Source: Zymoseptoria tritici IPO323
Lineage: Eukaryota; Ascomycota; Dothideomycetes; Mycosphaerellales; Mycosphaerellaceae
Assembly: GCF_000219625.1 (NCBI RefSeq)
Contig: NC_018212.1
Coordinates: 1,692,501 to 1,756,500 of the forward strand
Direction: 5' to 3'
DNA: 64,000 bases
Under the pieces are notes generated by a model. The model did no database searches, had not been told where the DNA came from, and worked only from the letters and a program-made list of their open reading frames with translations. The position numbers were made by a program, and so were the translations under genes. Positions 53,352 to 64,000 of this stretch are shown here, piece by piece. Position 1 is the stretch's first letter. Every line of letters starts with the position of its first letter.

Positions 53352-54175
53352 TTATTGAGCGAAGACGATGGTGTGGAAAATTCGTCGAGTCGGGAGAAGT
53401 GCAAGTCGGTCGAGCGGTGCGTGTACACTGTATTGATCGTCCTGAAGGCATTGTGTACCTTGCCCCTTTCAGACGTCGGTTTAGAGTGGCATGTCGTCCC
53501 TTTTGACCGTCAGAAGAGACAAGACGAAGTTGTATGCAGCCTTGCGGCGGATCTCAAATCCAAATTGACGCAAAAGGGTCTTCGAAGGTGCTTTTGAGAC
53601 GAGGCTGTGAGATCGCACAGTGCAGGCTGCAAACCAAGAATCTTGCTTTTGTTCCCGCGCAGGCACATGACCCTTCAAACCATACTCTCAAGTTCAGCAA
53701 TGCGTTGCAGTTTGAGCAGGACCATGGAGGTGTATTTCGTTGGCACGCATCATTCCGCAGCTCGTAGGGGCTTGCTTGCTATTTGGTGTGCGACTTCTTG
53801 CTATTCAGGGGACGACTTCCTGCTATTTGGCATGCAAACTCACCAAAAGCCGTCGACCTCCATCAAGCTACCACGACACACTTGTTTCGACTGAATCTCT
53901 GGCACGACTAGACCAGCGGCCTGCCCCGAGTACTCGCGCGCATCATTGGAGAGCAAGCGTCACGCGTTCGCGGACGTTGGCCTCTTGCTTCTCGACACTT
54001 GGGTAGCCTTTGACCTGGATTGGATGCCCGAGATCGGGCAGTGAATCCGCCCAGCTTTCTCTCTCCAACAACACGATCCTGTGTCGAGTATGCTCCCACC
54101 TTTCGTCAGCATCGTGGCACCCACTTCGAATCGTACGCATCGTCTCTCCACGGCACGACGAGAATGTAATCAGAC
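53352..54175. other. 0.8-kb spacer, no supported gene
   Basis: Only short overlapping frames. A short near-repeat (TTGCTATTTGG, TTGCTATTCAGGGGACGACTT, CTGCTATTTGGCATGC) occurs around 53770-53830. Confidence 0.4.
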
Positions 54176-54841
54176 ATGGTCGAAGTAAGAAGTTACAGAC
54201 TGCCTCCAACAAAATTGGTGCCAAACTCCCCACGACCTCTGCTCCACTACCCTGGACTGCTGCAGAGAGAAACTCCCGCAGACATCCACAATCTCTTGAA
54301 GTCCAACGGGTGGCAAACGCAATGGATATTCCGTTATGGAGCCACTCAGGACTCTCATTACCACTCCGCCGCCCATGAGGCGATGGTAGTCCTGTCCGGC
54401 ACAGCCATCGTCCGCTTCGGGGTCGCAGATACAGTGGCCGATTTGGAACAAAACACCCACGGCGACGGCAAAGAACCAGGGGGAATCGAGATCAAAGCAA
54501 ATACAGGCGACGTCTTCGTCCTCCCAGCCGGACTGGCGCACAAGACTTTCGACACTTTTCCAACGGAGTCATTCCGATTACTCACACCCGGTGAGGCAAA
54601 AGGTATCGCAGCCGAGGACGTTGGCAAGGCATTGAACGAGATCCAGCTCTCAGGCTTCACGATGCTGGGAGCGTATCCACAAGGCAGCAAGTGGGACTTT
54701 GAAAGAGGTGCTGAAGATCACGGCCAGTTTGAAAAGAGCTGGAGTGTGCCGAGACCTGCGAGGGATCCCGTTCTGGGTGATGCGGTGGAAGGAATCTGTG
54801 GGCAGTGGAACGATGCCTCGGTGTTCAAGGGAAGGCTTTGA
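54176..54841 (+). CDS. cupin-domain protein, YjlB-like (221 aa)
   Basis: Single exon. Cupin motif 1 is perfect: G55-x5-H61-x-H63-x4-E68-x6-G75. Motif 2 follows as G111-x5-P117-x-G119-x2-H122-x3-D (Asp in place of the usual Asn). His61, His63, Glu68 and His122 would bind one metal. The predicted protein is small, soluble and cytosolic, and its length and layout resemble the YjlB family of single-domain cupins found in bacteria and fungi. The substrate and reaction are unknown. It has no operon-like neighbour. Confidence 0.88.
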   Translation: MVEVRSYRLPPTKLVPNSPRPLLHYPGLLQRETPADIHNLLKSNGWQTQWIFRYGATQDSHYHSAAHEAMVVLSGTAIVRFGVADTVADLEQNTHGDGKEPGGIEIKANTGDVFVLPAGLAHKTFDTFPTESFRLLTPGEAKGIAAEDVGKALNEIQLSGFTMLGAYPQGSKWDFERGAEDHGQFEKSWSVPRPARDPVLGDAVEGICGQWNDASVFKGRL

Positions 54842-56549
54842 GATGCGCTCTTATAGATGCATTGCAGTTGCCGGAGTTCCTCGACTGCGCGCATTAACGA
54901 CGGTTGTTTACTGCAGGCTGTCAGAGATTGCATAGGGTCGGAAGCTTGGATGCTGGAGTGTAGAAGGGAGTTATTCATGTCCTCAAACGAATTACGCTTA
55001 ACTGAAGCCCGGCATGTCATGTTACCATTCAGCAATTGAACAACATGAACTGCGTTCAGGCCTGGCGTCGGCATGAAGTGCTGGCCTCCTCGCTTGTAAT
55101 TCGTCGTCCGACCTTGACGAGGTCCAGGGACTTCATGCTCAGCCATATGGGCCACAACATGGACCAAATGGACGAAGTTATGGACTAAAGAACCCTGCCT
55201 GGGGCGGAATATCGCTGTCTTGTCGCCTGTTCGAGTGTTGTTGCAAAGTGACGCATAGTATGCGTACACGCCGGCCTGTTAAGATCGCATGTTCGTGCGA
55301 TGTACATCGCATATACTGTCGCTGTCGTCGAGAGGCAGCTAAAGACTGCGGTATAGCTAAGGCTACTTAAAGGGATTAGCGCTTTCTATATGCCGTTAGA
55401 CGCAGCTAGTCCATCATGGGTGAATACCTCGTCCGCGTGGGCCAGCAGGTCCATCTGCGGATATGGACGCCGTGGGTTCGTGGAGCCCGTCCCTACACAG
55501 GACACAAGCAGTGCGGGCTCGACGCACAGACCAAAAAGGAGTCTTTCGTTGCACGGTCACCCATCACATGATGATGAGTCGACAAACCCTTGAGTGGTTC
55601 AAAGCAGCTCAACGCAAATTGCGGGCAAGGAGAGACCGTGTCGACACGTTCTCGCCCCGCGGGTAAGCAAGTCTGTGCCTCGAAACGGCAGGGACCAGGC
55701 GTTTTTATAGGTTTGCAGGCTCGCAATTCCGGCTCTCGGACATTCACACGAGAACCTCCTGGACAGAGCCACTCAACGGTCTCGACTCGCGGGCGGATGA
55801 TTTCTGGACAGGAACCCCTGCAGGTACGCACCGAACAACGGCCACTCTGGGTGGCTCCACGGTGAGTGATCGCGAAATCGACCGCGCGACTGGACATGAT
55901 AGCTGACGGTGCGATGAATAGACCAAGACTTGACGAGTGCTTCGTGTTGCAAGGGAACGTGCTGCAATGGCGGTGAATGCCTCGACTACGGATGTCGAAT
56001 TTCGCAACGAAGTCCGGACCGTGGCAGGATCCGATCATTCGGCAGTTTCCGATGTTCAGCCGTGGTGAAGATCTTGGCGTGGCGCGTTCCGAGGCGCAGT
56101 GGGTGTCACCGACCAAGATGCTCGGAAAAATGTCCTTGGGATCTACTGGTCGGGTGTCCGTTGAGCTGGACTCCGTGGCACGGGTGGCGCGGAGACGGGA
56201 ATACCTTCAGATTCAGCAGCGTGTGAAGGCGTGGTCTGTAGAAGCGCGGCGTTGTCCTCACACCGCACCATATGTCAGTCCGCGGCTGCCATGAATTGGA
56301 ACCCAGTGTGCACTTTCTTCGATTCGCAGAACAATTGACGACTTCCGCAATTGAACCTCGCATGAATCTCATGCTGTACCCGCAGCGCCCAGGCCCAGAA
56401 CTGCCAATCGAAGACATGTCGTTCCTAGCTGGTGAGCCATCATGACAATCGAAATTTAAACCGCAAAATCCAATACACTGGGCGGCTTGGAACTCTGCGG
56501 AACATTTTGGTCGACATCTTTACGGATCGTTACTGTCCGTTTCCCATGC
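54842..56549. other. 1.7-kb region with a possible degraded gene
   Basis: A small TA-rich patch (about 55270-55400) resembles the RIP-affected repeats. Around 55977-56294 a 105-codon plus-strand frame and a later stretch (about 56330-56440, EQLTTSAIEPRMNLMLYPQ) look protein-like. I could not join them with convincing splice sites and recognise no domain. Confidence 0.35.
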
Positions 56550-57374
56550 TCAGTGTCGTAAAGGAGAGGTAGGTGCGCCCACCGATATGCAGTCCAGTGA
56601 TCTCTCCGCCGACGCTCGATCATGCGCCACAGTCGACGGCTCGCGTTTCACGGGCTCCAAAGTGTCCATGTCAGGACGATGTACAGCAATTTCCGTAGAC
56701 ACGCATGAAGGCACGGTGGAGAGGCGAGAACACGTTGCCGAATTGGTCGTTGATGAGGCGGGATGACGGTAGAGTGGAACATACGAGCTGCTGACACTGG
56801 CGTCAAAATGCTGGGCGGCGCGCTGTAGCGCCTGCGTGTGATCTTCGAGTGCCGCGAATCGATGCTCGTAATTGTTTTTCATGTCTCGCATTCGCTTTTT
56901 CATACGGCTCATCTGATCCTTCATGTCACCCACCCGTTTCTTGAGTTTGTCATTTTGCTTGTTCGGGTCTTCGTATGCATCATTCAGCCCCGCGTCAACT
57001 TCTTCGGGCGGCTCTATGGGAGCGCCAGCACGGCAATGAGCTCTCCCACGACTGAAGCAGTATCCGCAGAAGAACGCGTTGGAGTACTCGTCGTCTTTAC
57101 ACACCCGACAAGCGTGTGTGCGGCCATTGTTTGGAGCACACCATTTGCACGGAGTGATGGCTGGCGTGCCTTCATCCGTCTCTTGAATTCGACCAGCGTG
57201 GCTGTACCGATTCAACGTCTGCCGTCCACTCTTTCCGGTGGCCGTGTACGATGACCGGGCTTTCGCGAGGGCTTCCGCCCAAAGGTGGTCGGGGATGGAT
57301 TGCGGCTCAGACTCGTCGGTGGTCTCGGGCTTGCGGTACGTGTCGAGGTCGCCAGAAAATGTTCCAGGGACGGG
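56550..57374 (-). CDS. E1: CxxC / coiled-coil protein, paralog of E2 (5' end unresolved)
   Basis: The minus-strand frame begins after a CTAG acceptor-like site (57375-57377) and runs 275 codons to 56550. The order is: GDL-x-(A/T)-(F/Y)-RKP and a SGRQT motif; a cysteine cluster with three CxxC pairs (CKWC, CRVC, CGYC) followed by Cys; a charged coiled coil with repeated KxxMxxMKKRM heptads; then SSYVPLYRH and a low-complexity tail. The same order occurs in the gene at 58027, so they are tandem duplicates in one orientation. No ATG opens the frame; the 5' exon aligned with that of E2 appears frame-broken (about 57380-57500). The cluster suggests zinc binding. It could be a partial pseudogene. 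Confidence 0.5.
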   Translation of the reverse strand, partial: PVPGTFSGDLDTYRKPETTDESEPQSIPDHLWAEALAKARSSYTATGKSGRQTLNRYSHAGRIQETDEGTPAITPCKWCAPNNGRTHACRVCKDDEYSNAFFCGYCFSRGRAHCRAGAPIEPPEEVDAGLNDAYEDPNKQNDKLKKRVGDMKDQMSRMKKRMRDMKNNYEHRFAALEDHTQALQRAAQHFDASVSSSYVPLYRHPASSTTNSATCSRLSTVPSCVSTEIAVHRPDMDTLEPVKREPSTVAHDRASAERSLDCISVGAPTSPLRH

Positions 57375-58026
57375 CTAGTCGTGAGCATCAGATGCGTGCA
57401 GACGGGCGCATTGAAGCGACAGTGGCCGTTGAATAAATGACATGCTATTGCGGTCGAAAGACGGTGGGCAAAGTGGAAGAGAGGGTAACAGGGATTACGG
57501 TGATTGAAAGAATAAGGAAAATCCGACGAAATACTTAGCGCCGACATGGGTTTTCGCGTCGTCGCTTTGATCCTGATGTCGGATTGTAAAGCGTCCGAAT
57601 GGCTCGCTGACGGATTCGCGAATTTGATTTTTGGGCTGGTCGATTTCGTGGCACCAGGTCCGTAGAGGGCTCGTGATTTTCATCGTGGGGTTGTCGGCTC
57701 CACTTTTGGCATTTGGTGGACGGACGAGTCCGAGCAGGCACAGGACTACCTTGTCGTGATGACTGATAAGGCGGAGCAGACATGAGGTCCAGTGCAGCTG
57801 CCAAGGGTAGATATAAGTATTATGGAGGAGCATATGGTGCGATGTTGGCGGACATGCCGACGTGATCGAGTTGGTCCCGTTGCGGAATCGTCAAGTTGCG
57901 ACTTTGAGCTCGCCCAGTAGCCCCCAGGAGAGGCGTCGACGTGCCATATGGCTAGGTTCCAGCCGAGTCTCGGAATGGTAACCTCGTGGAGTGCCCGCAA
58001 GGCGTCGCACCACAGCTCGGGCCCTG

Positions 58027-58956
58027 CTACGGATCTGCAGCGCGATCCGTCGACAGAGCTTCAAGTTTAGATGCTATGCGGGTATATCTCGCCGGGTCGC
58101 TGCACGGAGACAAGCGGTGTCGATAAAGAGGCACGTAGGAACTGTGCAAGCTGGCGTCTTCCTGCCAGGTAAGTCGATCCAGCGTGTTGAAGCGTTTCTC
58201 AACGGCCGTAAGTCGCTCCGAGCGATTCTGCGAGTGATCCTCAAGGGCCCTGTGTCGCTGCTCCAAGTCCTGGAAGTGATCCTCGATGGCCCGTAGCCGC
58301 TCTTCAAACTGCGTCCGAATGGCGTTCAGCAGTGTCTCGCAGCGATCCTCGAGAAGCGTGGGTCGTTGCTCAGAAGCCGCAGATCGCTCTTCCTCATGCT
58401 CTATGAAGTTATTGTATTGCTTTTTGATCTCGTCCATATATTCCCTCAGGCTACAGGCTTCTTCGCCGATGTACTTCTTTTCCTCACCGGCACAGCATCC
58501 GGGCTTCCCGCAACTGAGGCAGTATCCGCAAGAGAGGAGGCCTGAGCTTGAAGCGTCCTGGTACACTCGACACACGTATGTTCGCTTGTACGGCGCGCAG
58601 TGCCGGCATGGTCTGACTGCGGCCTTATCCTGTTCCGTCTCTTGGACTCTCCCAGCATGATTGTGCCGCATCGGCGTCTGGCGTCCGCTCCTTCGGGTTG
58701 CTGTATGCGCAGACTGGGCTTTCAGCAGTGCCTCATTCCAGACATGGTTCGATATGTACTGCGGTTCAGCGGGGTTCGTGGTGGTCGGCTTGCGAAAGGC
58801 GTTCAGATCACCTGGCAGGATGTGAAGATGGCCTGGGAAGTGGATTCCAGAGCCTCGCGCGGCGGATACTCCATCAACTGAAGTGTTTGGAGCGTGGCCG
58901 GCCATCGCAGTAAGGAAAGCAATAGCGGTGGATGCGATGATGGCAGATGTGAACAC
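58027..58956 (-). CDS. E2: CxxC / coiled-coil protein, paralog of E1 (start uncertain)
   Basis: A continuous frame of about 309 codons. It opens with a hydrophobic stretch (SAIIASTAIAFLTAM) that would make a good signal peptide, but the frame begins at a GTG; the first in-frame ATG is 17 codons further on, so an upstream exon or a different start is likely. The cluster (CRHC, CRVY, CGYC, CGKPGCC) is followed by a long coiled coil (about 150-270) with repeats of the form AIEDHFQDLEQRHRALEDHS, and the SSYVPLYRHR motif shared with E1. One CxxC of E1 is CxxY here. Its function is unknown, and secreted versus nuclear location cannot be settled from this sequence. Confidence 0.55.
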   Translation of the reverse strand: MFTSAIIASTAIAFLTAMAGHAPNTSVDGVSAARGSGIHFPGHLHILPGDLNAFRKPTTTNPAEPQYISNHVWNEALLKAQSAHTATRRSGRQTPMRHNHAGRVQETEQDKAAVRPCRHCAPYKRTYVCRVYQDASSSGLLSCGYCLSCGKPGCCAGEEKKYIGEEACSLREYMDEIKKQYNNFIEHEEERSAASEQRPTLLEDRCETLLNAIRTQFEERLRAIEDHFQDLEQRHRALEDHSQNRSERLTAVEKRFNTLDRLTWQEDASLHSSYVPLYRHRLSPCSDPARYTRIASKLEALSTDRAADP

Positions 58957-59217
58957 GATGAAATGAAACCGTAGGAGCGTCGCCGCTTACTGCGACGACG
59001 ACCCATACTTACACTTACGACCATGCCTACCCTCGCCTGTGCGGTGTCGTGTTTTAATGAAGTCAAAGTGCGCAGCTTGACGAGTTTGATGCTAAGGTAC
59101 TGCCCTGTGGAAGAAGCGCGCGACACGGAGCCAACTCCGGCATTACCTCACCTTCACCTTCCGCCTCCACACTTCCGATCCCATCGTGGAACTTCCTCGT
59201 CACGACTCCTCTTCGCG

Positions 59218-59940
59218 ATGACCATCCTCCGACACCTCCAACTCCCCTCACTGACCTCCTACGCTCACGCCGCCGCCCTGCAATCTCGCCTCGTCGCAGC
59301 TCAGCTCGCCCACAAAGCCTGTCGAAACCCACCGATTCCCGAACCTACCATCATCACCGCCCAATTTCACCCGGTCTACACCTGCGGACGGCGAGAAGTA
59401 GGATCTGTGTCGGCGGAGCAAAAAGCATACTTGACGGAGACTACGCCGTGGGGTCGCGCGGACTTTGTGGAAGCGCTACGAGGTGGACAGACGACATTTC
59501 ATGGTCCGGGACAACTCGTCGCATATCCGATCATCGATCTCAAGCGACACGGAATCACACCACGGTGCTACGTTCGACTTTTGGAGAAAAGCGTGATGAA
59601 GTTGTGTGAAGAGTTCGGCGTGCAAACAAAGACGACGGAACACCCAGGCGTATGGACCATGGACGAGGAAAGGAAGATGTGTGCTGTCGGCGTGCATTTG
59701 AGAAGGAATGTGACCAGTCATGGCGTGGGACTGAATGTGTCAACGGAGATGGGATGGTTTGAGAGAATCGTTGGGTGTGGCCTGGAGGGCAAAGGAGCGA
59801 CGAGCTTGTCCGTTGAGAGAGCGGGAAGAGGAGACTTGGGCGTTGATGAGGTCGGGGATGCCTTTGTGAGGGTATTTGGGGAGCTGATGGGTGGAGTCGA
59901 TGCCGTTGCGAGGATTGAAAAGGAGGATGTCGATTGAAAA
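59218..59940 (+). CDS. LIP2: lipoyl(octanoyl) transferase (240 aa)
   Basis: LipB-family enzyme that moves an octanoyl group from acyl carrier protein to the lipoyl domains of mitochondrial 2-oxoacid dehydrogenases and the glycine cleavage system. The signature RGGQTTFHGPGQL (residues 88-100) is intact. The catalytic lysine is Lys153 in RKMCAVGV, TSHGVGLNV follows, and the catalytic cysteine is Cys187 in IVGCGLEGKG-TSL (the usual Pro before it is Gly). The frame stays open upstream to an ATG at 59089, which would add 43 residues rich in Arg, Ser, Pro and His; that longer form could be the mitochondrial presequence. The gene is single-exon. Confidence 0.92.
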
Positions 59941-61497
59941 ATGGGATTGCCGGATCTATCATCCCATGAAACAGACGCATGATCGAGGTTGGCCCTTCCG
60001 GGCGGTGGTGAACACTTCGATCATGAGGACAACGGTCTCGTGGAGATGGCGGACATGGTCTTGCTTCTTCAGACTCTGAGTTCAGGGACATGCCCGCATC
60101 GCGCTGGCCATTCGCCTGGACAGACCGAGCAGTCGGGGCCAACATACGCGGGGGCACTATCGTGTACCGAGAGTACGCGTGCGATGCACACGAGCAAGCC
60201 ACCGGATCACGGCTTCGACGTCGTCTTGAAGACTGCGACTTGTACCAGTGCATCTCGGCCTAGACTCGACCTGTTCGCAACTGCAAAGCTCCTGGTCGCT
60301 GCGACTGTTGCTCGGCGTGTCAATTACCAGCTCGGAGAGTGCTCGCTGTTGTCGCCTGCTCAGCTTGCAGCAATGACGTGTGCTCCTATAGTACCATCTT
60401 CGAAAAAGCTGTCTTTGAACATGCATCTCTGGGCCACCATCAGTCAGGATGTAGTCAACGCGTGGAGAGAAATCGCCGTGATGTTTCACGAATTCGCTGT
60501 CGGCAGAGAGCCCGATCCAGCGCCCAGTCAGAAGCGGTACGTACGCTGACGATGGAGAGTATTGAAATGCTGCGTTGCTAGGCCGGTCCTTCGATAGGCG
60601 TCTCGGGCAGCTCGGCGCAGGAAATGATGAAGAAGAGAAGAGGACCTAATGAGATGCGAACAAGTGGCGGCGCGGGAGTCGAGGCCCTCCTCGCGCGCAC
60701 GACAATCCACGCTGGGTTGCGATGGCCATGTCGCCTCATTCTTTGTGCAAGTGTCGGTGTTTTGTTCGAGTCAGATAAAGCCGGGAGTGTCGCAGGAGCG
60801 AACTGTACTTTTCACTTTGGCCATACCCTTAGTGTAGCTTTCAATCGTCTTGGTGTGGTCGCCTCGCTCTCGCTGGCAGGTACCAAGGACGTGCCTAGGA
60901 GTCAAATGGGTGCTGCCCTGGAGATCAGGCGAATAACCTCAGGCTGGATTCGAAGGGCGACTACTCCGATGCGTTCGCAACGCCGTGTGCGTCGGGCACG
61001 TCCACCAGCGCTGCTTACTGCGGCATTGCCTCTAGAATCAAGACGTAACAATGTGTCCTCAAGGTCTCGTCCTGTAAGCAGACCAACGACCCTGGTAGCT
61101 CTTCCAGCCTAGTGCATCCAACCTAGCACGGGCAATTCTCCAACGCCCTCCTTGACACGCTCTACCTCACTTACACACGGTATGCGAAAACGGACTGCCT
61201 TCCGTTCACGATGGAAGGACCGAGAACGAGCCCACGGTACAAGAATGGATGGCACTCCGACCGCAGTCCCCACGTTGCCGGGCGCGGTTCTACAATATAC
61301 TTGCTCAAGCCGTGAGCAAGTTTCCCCAACCCCCTGCAAGCACGACAAAACGAGCTCACAATGCAACCCCTCTGCGTCGAATACAACTCTTCGCCCGCGT
61401 ATACACCTTGCGAAGCGCTCATCCTCGCAGAAGAATTGAAGCGGATCAGCTGGATATCGCACTTGTCCCGTTGACATCCATCCGGCGCTTCCTCATC
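59941..61497. other. 1.5-kb region between LIP2 and the ferric reductase
   Basis: Overlapping frames on both strands. The longest plus-strand one (59989-60549, about 186 codons) ends in a stretch that looks vaguely like the regulatory part of fungal C6 transcription factors, but no zinc cluster or confident motif is present. The last 100 bp would be the leader of the ferric reductase gene. Confidence 0.35.
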
Positions 61498-63808
61498 ATG
61501 GCATCTCACAATCGACTGGTTGCCTCTTTACTCGTGCTCTGGTGCACCTTCGTTCTCCGCGCTGAGGCCCAAGTGGAAACTGGGCGGGCTCCGGCTTCAT
61601 CGGGTATGGCATCACGATGTACAAGCCTTCGTGCGCATTCGCATGCCGAGATGCCTTCGTCGGGTATATGCTCGAGTGTTCGACCGACGCATCGCCACAT
61701 CTCTCGAAGCGAATGTCCATGGGATCCATGAGCGGTATGGTGACCACGCCGGAGTGCTACGCCACGGACGACGCATTCCTTCAAAGCATGGCGTACTGCA
61801 TCTCTACGCACTGCAGCGACGTACCGATCTGGAGGCTGGAGAAGTGGTGGGCGACACGATTGACCGGACGAGGTGCCAACCTGCCGCAGCCAAAGCAAGC
61901 ATACAGTGCGACTCTGGCGCACGTCACGACGCCGCCGAATTCGACAATCGCCAAGGGTGGCTTTCTCAATCAAACTGGTCTGGTCGACGAACATGCGTGG
62001 CTTGCAAACTTCAACGCGGACAACATTTTTGAGGTGAACGAGATCAATCATGTGACGTGGGGGTAAGTGTGTTCATGATGCTATGCGTAGTACCTCATCT
62101 GACCAAAAGCAGTCTAATTCTCCTCATCACCGGTGCTTGCATTCCAATTGTGGCATCGCTGCTGCGTCTATTGCCGCTGCCTCGAGCATTCATCGGTGGA
62201 TTCTACGCCAAATTCATCGACCCTCCAGCATTCGGTCTCTCCCATCGTGTGCCGTGGTTCAATGCCTTTGTCATGCCCACGCGGGGCCAAGCAATCTTCA
62301 TCGCCTACCTGTGGTTCATTAATATCATCGCATGCTCGGTCGGGTATGAGGTTCGGAATCCTATGGCGTGGTACGATGGGGCGCCCACTCCTCAAATTGC
62401 GCATGAGATCGCCAACCGCACTGGCATCATCAGCTTCGCAAACCTTCCGCTACTTCTGCTCTTTGCTGGCCGAAACAACATTCTTCTGTGGGTCACAGAT
62501 TGGTCGCATTCGACCTATCTCTTGGTTCATCGATGGATCGCTGTGATCGCTACCCTCGAGGCTTGCGTCCACTCGGCCATGTATCTCCAGATCTACCTCG
62601 CCAAGGGCGTGGCGGCCCACAACGCTGAAGCTAAGCTGCCATACTGGGTGAGTTTGGACTTGCTTTAGATATCGACGACATCATTGCTGACTGGCTTCTC
62701 CCAGATCTGGGGTGTTGTTGCCACGCTCGGAGCAGTCGTGCTCATTCCCGCATCCATGCTCACCGTCCGACAAAAGATGTACAACTACTTCATCGCCTGG
62801 CACGTCGTGCTCGCCTTCTTCACCCTCATCGGCTGCCTCTACCACATTCTCTGCAACTACCAGCATCACTGGGGTTACGAGACGTGGATCTACATCGCCT
62901 TCGCCGTTTGGGGTTTCGATCGTTTACTCCGAGCGGCGAGACTTGCGCACAATGGGATTCGTACCGCTCGGGTTTCGATCATTGACGAGGACTACATTCA
63001 GCTCGATGTCCCGGGTATCGCTGCGGCAGAAGGCACAGCATATCTGTACTTTCCCACACTGACGTGGAGGGTGTGGGAGAACCATCCTTTCTCTGCTCTG
63101 CCAGGCGCAGTCCGCCCCCATGACTATGCTGCTTCCTCCGCCTCTTCAACGAGCGCTCCGCCCGTAGACGCCAAAACCATCGAAAGCACTGCCACGGCCG
63201 TCCGATCGGAGGACGAGAAAGCCAACCTCTCCATACCGCATTCCGATGCATCACAAGTCCGCTCAGCACAGACTCCCAGCCTGACGTTTTTCATCCGCAC
63301 CTCCTCCACCGGCATGACCTCCCTCCTCCGCCACCGCCGCACCCTCCCCGTCCTCGTAGAGTCCATCTACGGAACCGCCAACGTCTTCTCCGGCAGTGAC
63401 ATCGATCTCTCTCACTCCTCCAGCGTCGTGTACATTGCCGGCGGAGTGGGCATCACCTCCCTGCTACCCTCTCTCGGGCATCGCGCCGGCCCGCACCAGG
63501 GAAAAAAGCTCTATTGGGGTGTCCGAAGCCAAGCTCTCGTGGACGCCGTGCGTGGGGTGTTTGGCGACGACTTTGGCGCTGGAAGGGGTGGTGAAGTCCA
63601 CATCGAAGTGGGACAGAGATTGGATTTGAAAGGAATTCTGGAGAGGGAAGTCAAAGATGGAGACGGAGTCGAAGGTGCTGAGGTGACAGTGATATGCTGC
63701 GGGCCGCCGGCCATGGCGGATGAGGTGAGAGGGGAAGTTGGGAGGTTGGCGAGGGATGGGCAAGGAGATGTTGCGGTGAGATTCGTGGAGAGAGCTTTCG
63801 GGTGGTAA
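61498..63808 (+). CDS. ferric reductase-type transmembrane oxidoreductase, frame break near the N-terminus
   Basis: Exons are 61498-62062, 62113-62647 and 62705-63808; the introns (50 and 57 nt) have CTGAC branches. The signal peptide (MASHNRL onwards) ends in AEAQ, and the family segment GSGFIGYGITMYKPSCAFACRD then continues one base out of phase, as if one A were missing near 61571-61574. The extracellular Cys-rich domain (CAFAC, CYATD, CISTHC) is followed by about seven helices with paired haem histidines (LLVHRW, then CVHSAM; AWHVV, then LYHIL). HPFSALP is the FAD loop, GGVGITS the NADPH loop and CCGPPAM the C-terminal NADPH motif. The enzyme would reduce Fe(III) or Cu(II) at the plasma membrane. 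Total is about 730 residues if the break is repaired. Confidence 0.85.
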
Positions 63809-64000
63809 TGAGATGGATCAAGTGGAGTAGTGGACAGCTTGCATCTGTTCAGGTGGGATTCGCCGGGGCATTGGCTCTGATGAGAAGCAATGATGATAGC
63901 TCTTATCACCAGTCGGAGCATTCCCTCTTCGAACTTTGAACGTCCTGAGCGCGGACATGGCGTGATTAGAGCGGTCATTTCCATTCGGCATTCCTGCTGG
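63809..64000. other. 3' flank at the window edge
   Basis: 3' region of the ferric reductase gene; no further gene is visible. Confidence 0.5.

Noticed and set aside
55493..56116. 207-codon minus-strand frame
   Set aside because: Cys/Arg-rich random-looking composition without a start or recognisable domain; the plus strand looks equally open.
59555..60253. 232-codon minus-strand frame
   Set aside because: It overlaps LIP2, whose catalytic motifs are unmistakable on the plus strand.
59989..60549. Possible C6 transcription factor fragment
   Set aside because: Only a vague resemblance to the regulatory part of such factors; no zinc cluster and no supported start or splice sites.
1..64000. tRNA, rRNA or CRISPR arrays
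   Set aside because: No cloverleaf-like pair of A and B boxes, no rRNA-like conserved blocks, and no regularly spaced identical repeats with unique spacers were seen by eye.

Overview
This 64 kb window looks like a chromosome segment of a filamentous ascomycete (Pezizomycotina, most likely a Dothideomycete; the class is an inference). Introns are short (about 48-140 nt) with GT-AG ends and CTAAC/CTGAC-type branch sites. Gene space is GC-rich and punctuated by TA-rich, stop-riddled repeat blocks whose stops are mostly TAG or TAA, as repeat-induced point mutation (RIP) would leave. Several genes are recognisable only after splicing by eye.

Layout. 1-5230 is a RIP-degraded repeat mosaic that contains a well-preserved 264-bp MITE and a long degenerate inverted repeat. 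5.2-8.3 kb holds a small secreted protein gene and an NmrA-like gene with a one-base frameshift. 8.9-24.3 kb is the most unusual part: two related lineage-specific families, here called A (zinc-knuckle proteins, minus strand) and B (proteins with tandem chromo-like segments and a cysteine cluster, plus strand), each occur twice in the order A1, B1, A2, B2. A2/B2 are divergently transcribed, and a fungal SLATT-type two-TM gene lies between A1 and B1, divergent from B1. 25.2-32.7 kb contains two different RIP-killed Mutator-like (MULE) DNA transposons, each with recognisable terminal inverted repeats and intact target-site duplications (8 bp and 9 bp).

33-64 kb mixes accessory and housekeeping genes: an eight-cysteine secreted protein with a decayed copy beside it, a one-TM serine/threonine-rich surface protein, a maltose-permease-type MFS transporter, an aquaglyceroporin, a three-exon CS-alpha-beta defensin-like peptide gene, an acidic DGGF-repeat protein, a relic of a STAND/NLR N-terminal domain, COP9 signalosome subunit 1, a tandem pair of cysteine-rich secreted protein genes (one broken), a cupin, two paralogous CxxC/coiled-coil genes, the lipoyl ligase LIP2 and a ferric reductase at the right end.

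How the genes relate. The csn1, LIP2, cupin, transporter, aquaporin and ferric reductase genes are ordinary single genes and do not form a pathway cluster. Secreted cysteine-rich genes sit against repeat blocks, as is common for effector-type genes. The A/B pairs together with the SLATT gene are the best candidate for an undescribed module. Three otherwise good genes (NmrA-like, DGGF-repeat, ferric reductase) each carry one single-base frame break, so either real decay or base-level assembly error must be considered.
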